Positions 8,372-16,675 of a stretch of 64,000 nt of DNA are shown here, piece after piece (positions within the stretch are counted from its first letter, which is position 1; each line of letters starts with the position of its first letter). The translations under genes were made by a program, and so were the position numbers. Below the pieces are notes generated by a model that made no database searches, had not been told where the DNA came from, and was given only the letters and a program-made list of their open reading frames with translations. Source of the stretch: an uncultured Lachnospiraceae bacterium (GTDB lineage: Bacteria; Bacillota; Clostridia; Lachnospirales; Lachnospiraceae); the NCBI GenBank assembly GCA_902793685.1, contig CADBEN010000005.1, forward strand, positions 62,001 through 126,000, written 5' to 3'.

Positions 8372-10195
8372 ATGGGAAATTATTCTATGCCGACCTACTT
8401 CCAGAACATGCCTGTTCTGAATGCGCCGGCTTACAAGCCCAACCCGGAGAACGTCGCTGAGCTGAAGGGCATCGAGGAAGGCATTCACAAGCAGGCCGAG
8501 AAGATGCTTTCCGCAGGTGTCCCGGATGACAAGATCCATGCGAAAGGCCAGTACACCGCACTTGAGAGAATCAACCAGCTGGTCGATCCGGGTTCCTTCT
8601 GCCCGCTGAACACCATCTACAATCCGCAGGACAACGATGAGGAGAAGATCGGCATCATCAGCACCGGCGTCGTGAAGGGCCTCGGCCGCATCAACGGCAA
8701 GTGGGCAGTCATCATCGCTTCCGACAACAAGAAGATGGCAGGCGCATGGGTCGCCGGCCAGGCGGACAACCTGCTCCGCGGCTCCGATACCGCAAAGATG
8801 CTGGGCATCCCGCTGGTCTACGTCCTGAACTGCTCCGGCGTTAAGCTGGACGAGCAGGAGAAGGTTTATCCGAACCGCCGCGGCGGCGGTACTCCTTTCT
8901 ACCGCAACTCCGAGCTGAACCAGATGGGCGTCCCGGTCATCGTCGGCATCTACGGCACGAACCCGGCAGGCGGCGGCTACCACTCCATCTCCCCGACCAT
9001 TCTGATCGCCCATGAGAAGGGCAACATGGCAGTCGGCGGCGCCGGCATCGTCGGCGGCATGGACTCCAAGCCCTACGTTGACCTTGAGGGTGCTCAGGGC
9101 ATGATCGACGCGACCCGCAAGATGAAGAACGACCCGCCGGGCTCCGTCTCCATCCATTACAACATCACCGGCTTCTTCCGCGAGGTCTATGCAGAAGAGT
9201 TCGGCGTTCTGGATGCCATCAAGAAGTACATGGACTATGTCCCGGCATTCAATCCGGAATTCTTCCGCGTCGATACGCCGAAGGCTCCGGCAATCAACGG
9301 CGAGGATCTGTACGACATCGTCCCGAGAAACACCAGAAGAACCTATGACATGTACAATGTCATGAAGGCTCTCTTCGACGGCGGCGAGTTCCTGGAGTAC
9401 AAGAAGGACTACGGCCCGGAGATGATCACCGGTCTTGCGAAGGTCAACGGCCTGCTGGTCGGCGTCGTCGCGAACCGTCAGGGTGTCCTGGCTATGCAGG
9501 GCTATCCGAACTATCCGGAGTACAGAGGCAAGGGCGCCATGGGTATGGGCGGAAAGCTCTACCGTCAGGGCCTGATCAAGATGAACGAGTTCGTTACCCT
9601 GTGCAGCCGTGACCGTCTTCCGATGGTCTGGATCCAGGATACCACCGGCATCGATGTCGACAACGAGGCTGAGAAGGCTGAGCTGCTCGGCCTTGGCCAG
9701 TCCCTGATCTACTCCATCCAGTCCAGCGGCATCCCAATGCTGGAGATCACCCTCCGCAAGGGAACCGCAGCTGCCCACTATGTCCTGGGCGGACCGCAGG
9801 CAAACGACAACAACGTGTTCTCCATCGGAACCGCTGCCACCGAGATCGACGTTATGTACGGCAAGACCGCTGCCGGCGCAATGTACAGCCGCCGTCTGGT
9901 CAAGGATCAGGATTCCGGCAAGGATCTGCAGGGCACCATCGACAAGATGAACAAGCTGATCCAGCACTATATCGACACCTCCGCTCCGGATTACTGCGCG
10001 AAGGCAGGTATGGTCGATGAGATCGTCGATATGCCGAAGATCAGAAATTACGTGGTCGCCTTCACGGATGCTGCTTATCAGAATCCGAAGAGCATCTGCC
10101 CGTTCCACCAGATGATCATCCCGAGAATCATCCGCGACTACGATGCGAACGGAATGAACGCAAAGACCGCAGGCGCTCAGAACGCCGCGAAGTAA
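8372..10195 (+). CDS. gcdA: Glutaconyl-CoA decarboxylase alpha subunit (carboxyltransferase)
   Basis: A 607-residue carboxyltransferase of the crotonase-like acyl-CoA carboxylase fold. It transfers the carboxyl group of glutaconyl-CoA to the biotin on GcdC, giving crotonyl-CoA. Both halves of the fold are visible, with the N-half glycine-rich GTNPAGGGYHSISP and AVGGAGIVGGMDS and the C-half GMGGKLYRQGLIK and LRKGTAAAHYVLGG. The A. fermentans protein is slightly shorter (587 residues). The start at 8372 follows AAGGAG at 8358-8363; the longer frame from 8321 would run through the leader palindrome. It is soluble and docks on the GcdB-GcdD membrane complex. Confidence 0.96.
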   Translation: MGNYSMPTYFQNMPVLNAPAYKPNPENVAELKGIEEGIHKQAEKMLSAGVPDDKIHAKGQYTALERINQLVDPGSFCPLNTIYNPQDNDEEKIGIISTGVVKGLGRINGKWAVIIASDNKKMAGAWVAGQADNLLRGSDTAKMLGIPLVYVLNCSGVKLDEQEKVYPNRRGGGTPFYRNSELNQMGVPVIVGIYGTNPAGGGYHSISPTILIAHEKGNMAVGGAGIVGGMDSKPYVDLEGAQGMIDATRKMKNDPPGSVSIHYNITGFFREVYAEEFGVLDAIKKYMDYVPAFNPEFFRVDTPKAPAINGEDLYDIVPRNTRRTYDMYNVMKALFDGGEFLEYKKDYGPEMITGLAKVNGLLVGVVANRQGVLAMQGYPNYPEYRGKGAMGMGGKLYRQGLIKMNEFVTLCSRDRLPMVWIQDTTGIDVDNEAEKAELLGLGQSLIYSIQSSGIPMLEITLRKGTAAAHYVLGGPQANDNNVFSIGTAATEIDVMYGKTAAGAMYSRRLVKDQDSGKDLQGTIDKMNKLIQHYIDTSAPDYCAKAGMVDEIVDMPKIRNYVVAFTDAAYQNPKSICPFHQMIIPRIIRDYDANGMNAKTAGAQNAAK

Positions 10196-10222
10196 TCATC
10201 CGGACTGAACCGCAGGAAAAGA

Positions 10223-10262
10223 GACTGCAGTCCGTGTGCCGATCAGCGCACGGACTGCAGTC
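10223..10262 (+). other. Intercistronic hairpin between gcdA and hgdC
   Basis: A long stem of 14 perfect pairs (10223-10236 with 10249-10262), extended by three more including one G-U, with a six-base loop. It has no T-run. As with the gctB-gcdA hairpin, its position suggests control of transcript stability or relative expression. Confidence 0.7.
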
Positions 10263-10307
10263 CTGACCGGCGGATGCAGCGGAACACAATCACGGAGGTA
10301 TATTCCA

Positions 10308-11114
10308 TTGGCTATTTACACCCTGGGAATTGACGTCGGCTCCACTGCTTCCAAATGCATTATCCTGAAGGACGGCAAGGATATCGTTGCCAAGTCCCTG
10401 ATCAGCGTCGGCACCGGAACTTCCGGCCCCCAGCGCGCCATTGAGCAGGTGCTTCAGAGTGCAGGCATGACGCGTGAGGATATGGACTACACGCTGGCCA
10501 CAGGCTACGGGCGCAATTCTCTCGAAGGCATCGCCGACAAGCAGATGTCCGAGCTTTCATGTCATGCACGGGGCGCATATTTCCTGTTCCCGAAGGTCCA
10601 TACGGTCATCGATATCGGCGGACAGGACGTCAAGGTCCTGAAGATCGAGAACGGTGCCATGGTCAACTTCCAGATGAATGATAAATGTGCCGCGGGCACA
10701 GGCCGTTTCCTGGACGTCATGGCAAAGGTCCTTGAGGTCAAGGTCCGCGATCTGGAGCGGCTCAGCGCAGAGTCCACCAAGCGGATCGCGATCAGCTCCA
10801 CCTGCACGGTGTTCGCGGAGAGCGAGGTCATCAGCCAGCTTTCCATGGGTACCGACAAGCGCGATATCATCGCAGGCATCCACCGTTCGGTGGCGGGACG
10901 TGTCGTCGGCCTGGTCCACAGGATCGGCGTAGTGCCGGATCTCGTCATGACCGGCGGCGTGGCGCAGAACCACGGCGTGGTCAACGCGATCTCCGAACAG
11001 CTTGGCTGTGAGATCTTTACTTCTCCGCTGACCCAGTACAACGGTGCCCTCGGCGCCGCGCTGTTTGCGACTGTCGCCGCGAAGAAGCGCGCGAAGAGAG
11101 AAGTTGAAGTTTAA
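10308..11114 (+). CDS. hgdC: Activator of (R)-2-hydroxyglutaryl-CoA dehydratase
   Basis: A 268-residue ATPase of the BadF/BadG/HgdC (ASKHA) family. As a homodimer it holds one [4Fe-4S] cluster and uses ATP hydrolysis to push a low-potential electron into the dehydratase, starting the ketyl-radical reaction. Cys127 ([10 protein letters not shown]) and Cys166 ([10 protein letters not shown]) match the known cluster ligands in number and context. Phosphate-binding motifs IDVGSTASK and DIGGQDVK and the adenosine motif MTGGVAQN are intact. The start is a TTG at 10308 after CGGAGGT; this gives [11 protein letters not shown], the family N-terminus. Confidence 0.96.
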   Translation: MAIYTLGIDVGSTASKCIILKDGKDIVAKSLISVGTGTSGPQRAIEQVLQSAGMTREDMDYTLATGYGRNSLEGIADKQMSELSCHARGAYFLFPKVHTVIDIGGQDVKVLKIENGAMVNFQMNDKCAAGTGRFLDVMAKVLEVKVRDLERLSAESTKRIAISSTCTVFAESEVISQLSMGTDKRDIIAGIHRSVAGRVVGLVHRIGVVPDLVMTGGVAQNHGVVNAISEQLGCEIFTSPLTQYNGALGAALFATVAAKKRAKREVEV

Positions 11115-11250
11115 TTTCCGGAATCATTCCCTAGTCAATATCTGTCTGACTGCGGAACGGTCTGCGGTATCCCCGGATCCGGACCCGGAGCCCTGAGCTC
11201 TGCCGGGATCCGTCTGCAGCCCGGAAGCAGTTTAAAAAGGAGGAAATCAG

Positions 11251-12687
11251 ATGGCTAAACCAAGTCCTGGCGTAGTTGCACTGCGTAAGGTCGTTGATGA
11301 TGTTTATGAAGAGGCGCGTCTTGCGTCCCTCCGCGGAGAACCGGTAGGCTGGTCCTCCTCCAAGTTCCCCTGCGAGCTGGCTGCGGCTTTCGGTCTCCAT
11401 GTCGTTTACCCGGAGAACCAGGCAGCAGGTATCGCCGCGAACAGGAACGGCGAGATGCTCTGTCAGGCAGCCGAGGATCTCGGCTATGACAACGATATCT
11501 GCGGATACGCACGTATCAGCCTTGCATACGCTGCAGGCTACCGTGTCGGAAGAAAGTTCGACCCGGTCACCAAGGAATTCATCATTAACCCGGCAAGCGG
11601 CAAGCCGTTAAAGGGTGAAGACGGCAAGCCGATCATCGACGAGACGACCGGCAAGCCGAAGAAGGATCCGAAGACTCAGACCCCGTATGAGGAGCTGGTC
11701 AATATCTTCGACATCGAGAAGATCGAGGATGAGGAGGAGAGAGAGTTCCGCCTGAAGGCCCTGAAGCCCATCCGTCAGAACCGCATGCCGAAGCCGGACT
11801 TCGTCCTGTGCTGCAACAACATCTGCAACTGCATGACCAAGTGGTATGAGAACATTGCCCGTATGGCAAACATCCCGCTGGTCATGATCGATATCCCCTA
11901 CAACAACGACGTTGACGTCGACGACAGCAAGGTCCGCTATGTGCGCGCCCAGTTCGACGCCGCGATCAAGCAGCTCGAGAAGATCTCCGGACGCAAGTTC
12001 GACGAGAAGAAGTTCGAGGAAGCATGCAAGAACGCGAACCGCACCGCGCAGGCATGGCTGAAGGTCTGTGATTACCTGCAGTACAAGCCGGCTCCGATGA
12101 GCGGCTTCGATCTGTTCAACCACATGGCTGACGTCGTTACCGCCCGCGCAAGAGTCGATGCCGCAGAGGCATTCGAGCTTCTTGCGAAGGACCTGGAAGA
12201 GAACGTAAAGACCGGCACCTCCACCCTTCCGTTCCCGGAGAAGAAGCGCGTCATGTTCGAGGGCATTCCGTGCTGGCCGAAGCTCCCGGCGCTGTTCAAG
12301 CCGCTGAAGGAGAACGGAATCAACGTCACCGCAGTCGTCTATGCTCCGGCATTCGGCTTCGTTTACAACAACCTCGACGAGATGGCGAAGGCTTACTACA
12401 AGGCACCGAACTCTGTCTCCATCGAGCAGGGCGTTGCATGGCGTGAGGGCATCTGCCGTGCGAACAAGGTCGACGGCGTCCTTGTCCACTACAACAGATC
12501 CTGCAAGCCGTGGTCCGGCTATATGGCAGAGATGCAGAGACGCTTCACCAAGGATCTGGGCGTGCCGTGCGCAGGCTTTGACGGCGACCAGGCAGATCCG
12601 CGCAACTTCAACGAGGCGCAGTATGTCACCCGTGTCCAGGGCCTGATGGAGGCTATGGAAGCAAACGATGCTGTGAAGGAGGCGTAA
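11251..12687 (+). CDS. hgdA: (R)-2-hydroxyglutaryl-CoA dehydratase alpha subunit
   Basis: A 478-residue HgdA/FldB-family subunit, matching the family length. With HgdB it forms the oxygen-sensitive dehydratase that converts 2-hydroxyglutaryl-CoA to glutaconyl-CoA by a radical mechanism. Recognisable blocks include VGWSSSKFPCELA, YPENQAAGIAANR and the cysteine-rich LCCNNICNCMTKWYE, which lies in the iron-sulfur cluster region, and RSCKPWSGYM near the C-terminus. The start follows AAAGGAGG. The gap before it (11115-11250) holds only imperfect GGATCC-containing inverted repeats. Confidence 0.96.
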   Translation: MAKPSPGVVALRKVVDDVYEEARLASLRGEPVGWSSSKFPCELAAAFGLHVVYPENQAAGIAANRNGEMLCQAAEDLGYDNDICGYARISLAYAAGYRVGRKFDPVTKEFIINPASGKPLKGEDGKPIIDETTGKPKKDPKTQTPYEELVNIFDIEKIEDEEEREFRLKALKPIRQNRMPKPDFVLCCNNICNCMTKWYENIARMANIPLVMIDIPYNNDVDVDDSKVRYVRAQFDAAIKQLEKISGRKFDEKKFEEACKNANRTAQAWLKVCDYLQYKPAPMSGFDLFNHMADVVTARARVDAAEAFELLAKDLEENVKTGTSTLPFPEKKRVMFEGIPCWPKLPALFKPLKENGINVTAVVYAPAFGFVYNNLDEMAKAYYKAPNSVSIEQGVAWREGICRANKVDGVLVHYNRSCKPWSGYMAEMQRRFTKDLGVPCAGFDGDQADPRNFNEAQYVTRVQGLMEAMEANDAVKEA

Positions 12688-12690
12688 GCG

Positions 12691-13836
12691 ATGAGTATTG
12701 ATGCAAGAATTCAGGAATTTGCAAGAATCGCCGCTGCTCCGAAGGCGCAGCTGGCAAAATATAAGGCACAGGGCAAGCAGGTGATCGGCGTTCTTCCGTA
12801 CTATGCACCGGAAGAGCTGGTCTATGCAGCCGGCATGGTCCCGATGGGCATCTGGGGAACCAATACCAAGACCATCAGCCGTGCAAAAGAGTACTGCGCG
12901 ACCTTCTACTGCACCATCGCTCAGCTGGCGCTGGAGATGCTGCTGGACGGCACCATGGATGACCTGGACGGTGTCATCACCCCGACCATCTGCGATACTC
13001 TTCGCCCGATGTCCCAGAACATCCGTGTTTCCATGAGCAAGAAGCTCCCGGTCATTTTCCTGGCACATCCGCAGAACCGTTTCGCTGACTGGGGCAAGAA
13101 GTTCTGCATGGATCAGTACCTGAACGTGAAGAGAGAGCTGGAGAAGATCGCTTCCAAGGCCATCACGCCGGAAAATCTGCAGGAGGCCATCAAGGTCTAC
13201 AACAAGTCCCGTGCGGAGCGCAGACGCTTCACCAAGCTCGCCAACGAGCATTGCGACGTCATCAACCCGATCAAGAGAATGCAGGTCCTGAAGGCTGCAT
13301 GGTTCACCCTGAAGGATGAGTACACCGAGATGCTGAAGGGCCTCAACGATGAGCTCGAGGCACTTCCGGTCTGCGACTGGAAGGGCACCAAGGTCGTGAC
13401 CAGCGGAATTATCTGCGACAATCCGAAGCTTCTGGAAGCATTCGTGGAGAACAACATTGCCATCGCGGACGATGATGTCGCTCACGAGAGCCGTTCCTTC
13501 CGTACGGACTGCCCGGAAGATATGGCAGATCCGCTGGAGGCTCTGGCACAGCAGTTCGCAAACATCGACTACGACGTCCTTCTGTACGATCCGCAGTCCA
13601 ACCAGAACCGCCGCGGCGAGTTCGTCGCGAAGCTGGTTCAGGACAGCGGCGCACAGGGACTGGTGCTCTTCATGCAGCAGTTCTGCGATCCGGAGGAGAT
13701 GGAGTATCCGTACCTCAAGAAGGCTCTGGACAATGCAGGCATCCCGCACATCAAGCTCGGCATCGACCAGCAGATGCGCGACTTCGGCCAGGCCCGCACC
13801 GCGATCCAGGCATTCGCGGACGTGCTTTCCCTGTAA
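12691..13836 (+). CDS. hgdB: (R)-2-hydroxyglutaryl-CoA dehydratase beta subunit
   Basis: A 381-residue partner of HgdA in the [4Fe-4S]-containing dehydratase. The N-terminal substrate/cluster region shows VIGVLPYYAPEELVYAAG and MVPMGIWGTN. Cysteines at KEYCATFYCTIAQL and TICDTLRPMSQN lie in the expected cluster environment. The ribosome site AAGGAGG lies inside the end of hgdA, and only three bases separate the genes, so translation is probably coupled. It is the last gene of the operon and is followed by a strong terminator. Confidence 0.96.
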   Translation: MSIDARIQEFARIAAAPKAQLAKYKAQGKQVIGVLPYYAPEELVYAAGMVPMGIWGTNTKTISRAKEYCATFYCTIAQLALEMLLDGTMDDLDGVITPTICDTLRPMSQNIRVSMSKKLPVIFLAHPQNRFADWGKKFCMDQYLNVKRELEKIASKAITPENLQEAIKVYNKSRAERRRFTKLANEHCDVINPIKRMQVLKAAWFTLKDEYTEMLKGLNDELEALPVCDWKGTKVVTSGIICDNPKLLEAFVENNIAIADDDVAHESRSFRTDCPEDMADPLEALAQQFANIDYDVLLYDPQSNQNRRGEFVAKLVQDSGAQGLVLFMQQFCDPEEMEYPYLKKALDNAGIPHIKLGIDQQMRDFGQARTAIQAFADVLSL

Positions 13837-13856
13837 TCCGTGCTTTGGTTTTATCC

Positions 13857-13892
13857 GGGGCGGACACCTTATGGTGTCCGCCCCTGTTTTTT
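13857..13892 (+). terminator. Rho-independent terminator of the hydroxyglutarate operon
   Basis: A perfect 12-bp GC-rich stem (13857-13868 with 13873-13884, loop TTAT) is followed by TGTTTTTT. It lies 20 bases after the hgdB stop. Confidence 0.96.
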
Positions 13893-13898
13893 ATCCGT

Positions 13899-14096
13899 AT
13901 GTTATTGCAGCGGATCCGTATGCCTCCTTCAAAACCCTTGATCTGCCTTCGCATTTTGCTCGGATGCATCTGCAGCTTTTTTTCGGTCGAGTGGCCTCCG
14001 GCATACTCTCGGTCAAAAAAGCTGCAGCATCCGCAAAATGCTCAGTCGATCTTCGATGGTTTTTCAGGAGGCTGTCGGATCCGCCTTCAACAGCAT
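13899..14096. repeat. ~198-nt imperfect palindrome (long hairpin element)
   Basis: The whole gap after the hgdB terminator folds on itself. Matching arm blocks from outside in are ATG(Y)T(R)TTG at 13899-13907 and 14088-14096, CGGATCCG at 13911-13918 with its partner at ~14076-14083, GCCTCCT, AAAACC, CATTTTGC at 13952-13959 with 14033-14040, GGATGC, and TGCAGCTTTTTT at 13971-13982 with 14015-14026. Small bulges separate them. It contains no supported gene. The rest of the gap to 14248 shows only the promoter and ribosome site region of the next gene. Confidence 0.8.
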
Positions 14097-14248
14097 TTCC
14101 CCAGCTTAGCAGAAGAAAAGGAAAGTGCATCCGAAAAGGAAAGGGGCGCATTTACAGGGAGCGCCGAAGAAGGATATAATTAAAGTGAATCAATTTGCGC
14201 ATAAATTGCTTCCGCGGATGCGGAAAAGAGAGCGGGGAGAGGGAAAGC

Positions 14249-15568
14249 ATGAACAGTGAATATATGAGCAGATTTGTGACGGCGGAGACTGCCGCGAAAG
14301 CGGTGAGATCCGGTGACTGGGTCGATTTCGGCTTCGGAACAGGCTTCCCCGAGCTGATGGACAAGGCGCTGGCAGCGCGTGCCGGGGAACTCACGGATGT
14401 GAAGATCCGCGGCGGTCTGGTCTATGCCCCGAAGATAGAACTTCTGGAGGCAGATCCGGAGCACAAAGCTTTTACCTGGTACAGCTGGCACATCGGCGCC
14501 TACGAGAGAAAGAAACAGGCGGAAGGTCAGATCCGCTTTGTCCCGATGCTGCTCCGCCAGGTGCCTTTCCTTTACCGGCAGCATTACCGTGTGGACGTGG
14601 CGGTGGTCCCGGTGTCGAAGCCGGATGCCGACGGATACTGCACCTTCGGCGCAGCGAACTACTGCTTCCGGACCATTATGAAAGCAGCGAAGACGGTGAT
14701 CTTTGAGGTGAACGAGCATTATCCGGTGATTCCGGGCCCGGAAGGATCGAACCGCGCTCATGTATCCGAGGCGGACCTGATCGTCGAGGGTGTGCACAGC
14801 CCGCTTCCGGTACAGAGCTACAAGGCGCCGACGGAGACTGAGATCAGGATCGCGGAAAATGTGCTCGCGGAGATCCCGGACGGCGCGACTCTGGGCCTCG
14901 GTGTAGGCGGTGTCCCCTTCACTGTCGCGAACATGATCGCAGGATCCGGACTCCGGGATCTGGGATGCCATACCGGCACCATCAGCGATGCCTACATGGC
15001 AATGTTCAAGGCGGGAAAGCTGACCGGAGCGAACAAATCCTTCGACCGGGGACTCATGACCTGGAACCTTGCCGCCGGATCCTCTGAGTTTTTTGACTGG
15101 CTTCAGGACCATGCGGCGCTGTGCCGCCCGGACTGCCTGGACTATGTCCATGATCCGGCGCGGATCGGACAGCTGAAAAACTATGTCAGCATCAACGGCG
15201 GTGTGGCCATGGATCTGATGGGACAGGAGAATGCCGAGACTGCCGGCACGCGGCAGCTTTCCGGCACAGGCGGACAGCTCGACTTCCTGGAGGGCGCCTT
15301 CCGCTCCGAGGGCGGCCGGGGATATATCTGCCTGGCGTCTGCCAGAAAAGCGAAGGACGGATCGCTGGTCTCCAATATCGTCCCCTTCATCCCGGCGGGA
15401 TGCACCACCAGCGCGCCGCGGGCCATGATCGAGAATGTGGCGACGGAATACGGCGTTGCCCATCTGACCGGAAAGACCGTGCGGGAGCGGGCGGAGGAAA
15501 TGATCAAAGTGGCGCATCCGCAGTTCCGCGATGAACTGCGGGCCTACGCGGAGAAGGCCTGGAAGTAA
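14249..15568 (+). CDS. Acetyl-CoA hydrolase/4-hydroxybutyrate CoA-transferase-family protein lacking the catalytic Glu
   Basis: A 439-residue protein of the family that includes 4-hydroxybutyrate and butyryl-CoA:acetate CoA-transferases. The fold is complete, with the N-terminal SGDWVDFGFGTGFPELM, the CoA-binding-type GLGVGGVPFTVANM and C-terminal [16 protein letters not shown]. Where the paralogue at 20628-21974 has HTE (Glu246), this protein has HTG (Gly243, codon GGC). Glutamate at this site normally forms the covalent CoA-thioester. It may therefore be a different activity, a non-catalytic protein, or use another residue. The start follows GGGAGAGGG. It lies between the hydroxyglutarate and butyrate modules. 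Confidence 0.85.
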   Translation: MNSEYMSRFVTAETAAKAVRSGDWVDFGFGTGFPELMDKALAARAGELTDVKIRGGLVYAPKIELLEADPEHKAFTWYSWHIGAYERKKQAEGQIRFVPMLLRQVPFLYRQHYRVDVAVVPVSKPDADGYCTFGAANYCFRTIMKAAKTVIFEVNEHYPVIPGPEGSNRAHVSEADLIVEGVHSPLPVQSYKAPTETEIRIAENVLAEIPDGATLGLGVGGVPFTVANMIAGSGLRDLGCHTGTISDAYMAMFKAGKLTGANKSFDRGLMTWNLAAGSSEFFDWLQDHAALCRPDCLDYVHDPARIGQLKNYVSINGGVAMDLMGQENAETAGTRQLSGTGGQLDFLEGAFRSEGGRGYICLASARKAKDGSLVSNIVPFIPAGCTTSAPRAMIENVATEYGVAHLTGKTVRERAEEMIKVAHPQFRDELRAYAEKAWK

Positions 15569-15660
15569 CTGCGGGCCGGTTCAGGACTCACCTGGGAGTC
15601 TTATCCGACCAGGATAAAAGGAAAGGAACAGGGGCCGGATGTCCCTGTACAGGGGGAAAA

Positions 15661-16542
15661 TTGAGCAGGGAAACAAATGAAAAAGCCGCCGCGGGAAGAA
15701 CCGGACTGGTTCTGGAGGGCGGCGCCATGCGGGGGCTGTTTACAGCCGGCGTGACGGACGTGATGATGGAGAACGGTATTACTTATGACCTTGCCGTGGG
15801 AGTGTCCGCGGGCGTTCTTTTCGGCTGCAATTATAAGTCCTGGCAGCCGGGCCGCGCGATCCGCTACAACCTGACTTACTGCAAAAACCCGCATTACGGG
15901 ACCTTCCGGAGTCTGTTCCGTTCCGGAGACATGTATGAGACGGAATTCTGTTACGAGACGGTTCCGTTCCGCAAGGATCCTTTTGACTCAAAGACCTTCC
16001 GGGAGAATCCCATGGAGTTCTGGGCAGTCTGCACGAATCTTGAGACCGGGGCGCCGCTGTACCGGAAGCTGGAACAGGGAGACCGGAGAGACGTGCGCTG
16101 GATGATCGCCTCCGCTGCCATGCCGCTGGTGTCGCGCATCGTGCGGATCGGCTGGTACGAGCTTCTGGACGGGGGCGTTTCAGATTCGATCCCCCTGAAA
16201 TTCGCCGAATCCAGGGGCTGCACAAAGAATGTGGTCGTCCTGACCCAGCCGGAGGGCTATGTGAAGGAGAGAAACCCGCTGATGCCGCTGATGCGGCTTC
16301 AGCTGAGGAAATATCCGGAGTTCCTGCGCACCGCGGAAAAACGGCATGAGGTATACAATGCGGAGACAGCCTACGCGGCGGAACGGGAGCAGGAAGGCGC
16401 TGCCTTCGTGATCCGTCCGGAGGAGGCCCTCGGCATCAGCCGTGTCGAGAAGGACCCGGAGGAGCTGCTCCGGGTGTATATGATGGGGCGGCGTGTCATG
16501 ACGGAACGGATGCCGGAACTCCTGAAGTTCCTGGGCCGATAA
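15661..16542 (+). CDS. Patatin-like phospholipase family protein
   Basis: A 293-residue patatin-fold serine hydrolase. The oxyanion loop LEGGAMRG, the nucleophile elbow GVSAG with Ser49, and the catalytic-Asp motif LLDGGVSD are all intact, so a Ser-Asp dyad lipase or acyl hydrolase is expected. No signal peptide is present, so it acts inside the cell. The start is a TTG preceded by AGGGGGAA; no ATG is available in this frame before the oxyanion loop. It probably acts on lipid esters, but the substrate is unknown. It stands between a CoA-transferase and the pyrophosphatase, with a hairpin at 16588-16626 after it. Confidence 0.88.
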   Translation: MSRETNEKAAAGRTGLVLEGGAMRGLFTAGVTDVMMENGITYDLAVGVSAGVLFGCNYKSWQPGRAIRYNLTYCKNPHYGTFRSLFRSGDMYETEFCYETVPFRKDPFDSKTFRENPMEFWAVCTNLETGAPLYRKLEQGDRRDVRWMIASAAMPLVSRIVRIGWYELLDGGVSDSIPLKFAESRGCTKNVVVLTQPEGYVKERNPLMPLMRLQLRKYPEFLRTAEKRHEVYNAETAYAAEREQEGAAFVIRPEEALGISRVEKDPEELLRVYMMGRRVMTERMPELLKFLGR

Positions 16543-16634
16543 AGATAGTTTCCGTCATACCTGGATACAGCCGTTTTTTCAGGATGTTCCCGGGATGAGG
16601 CCGGCGTTTCCGGCTGTCGCCCGGGAGATCTCTG

Positions 16635-16643
16635 TGGTATGAT
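16635..16643 (+). promoter_or_regulatory. Extended -10 promoter of the pyrophosphatase gene
   Basis: TGgTATGAT fits the extended -10 element. It lies just after a nested hairpin (TCCCGGG 16588-16594 with CCCGGGA 16620-16626, inner GCCGG/CCGGC) and 33 bases before the ATG. Confidence 0.55.
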
Positions 16644-16675
16644 GAGCAATAGAAAAATACGATCGGAGGCGAGGC

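Noticed and set aside
8357..10108. A 583-codon open frame antisense to gcdA, and similar long antisense frames (11608-13749, 30449-32560, 62762-63982).
   Set aside because: They mirror highly expressed GC-rich genes with strong codon bias, have low-complexity Asp/Val/Leu-rich translations, no ribosome sites and no recognisable domains. The plus-strand genes are clear.
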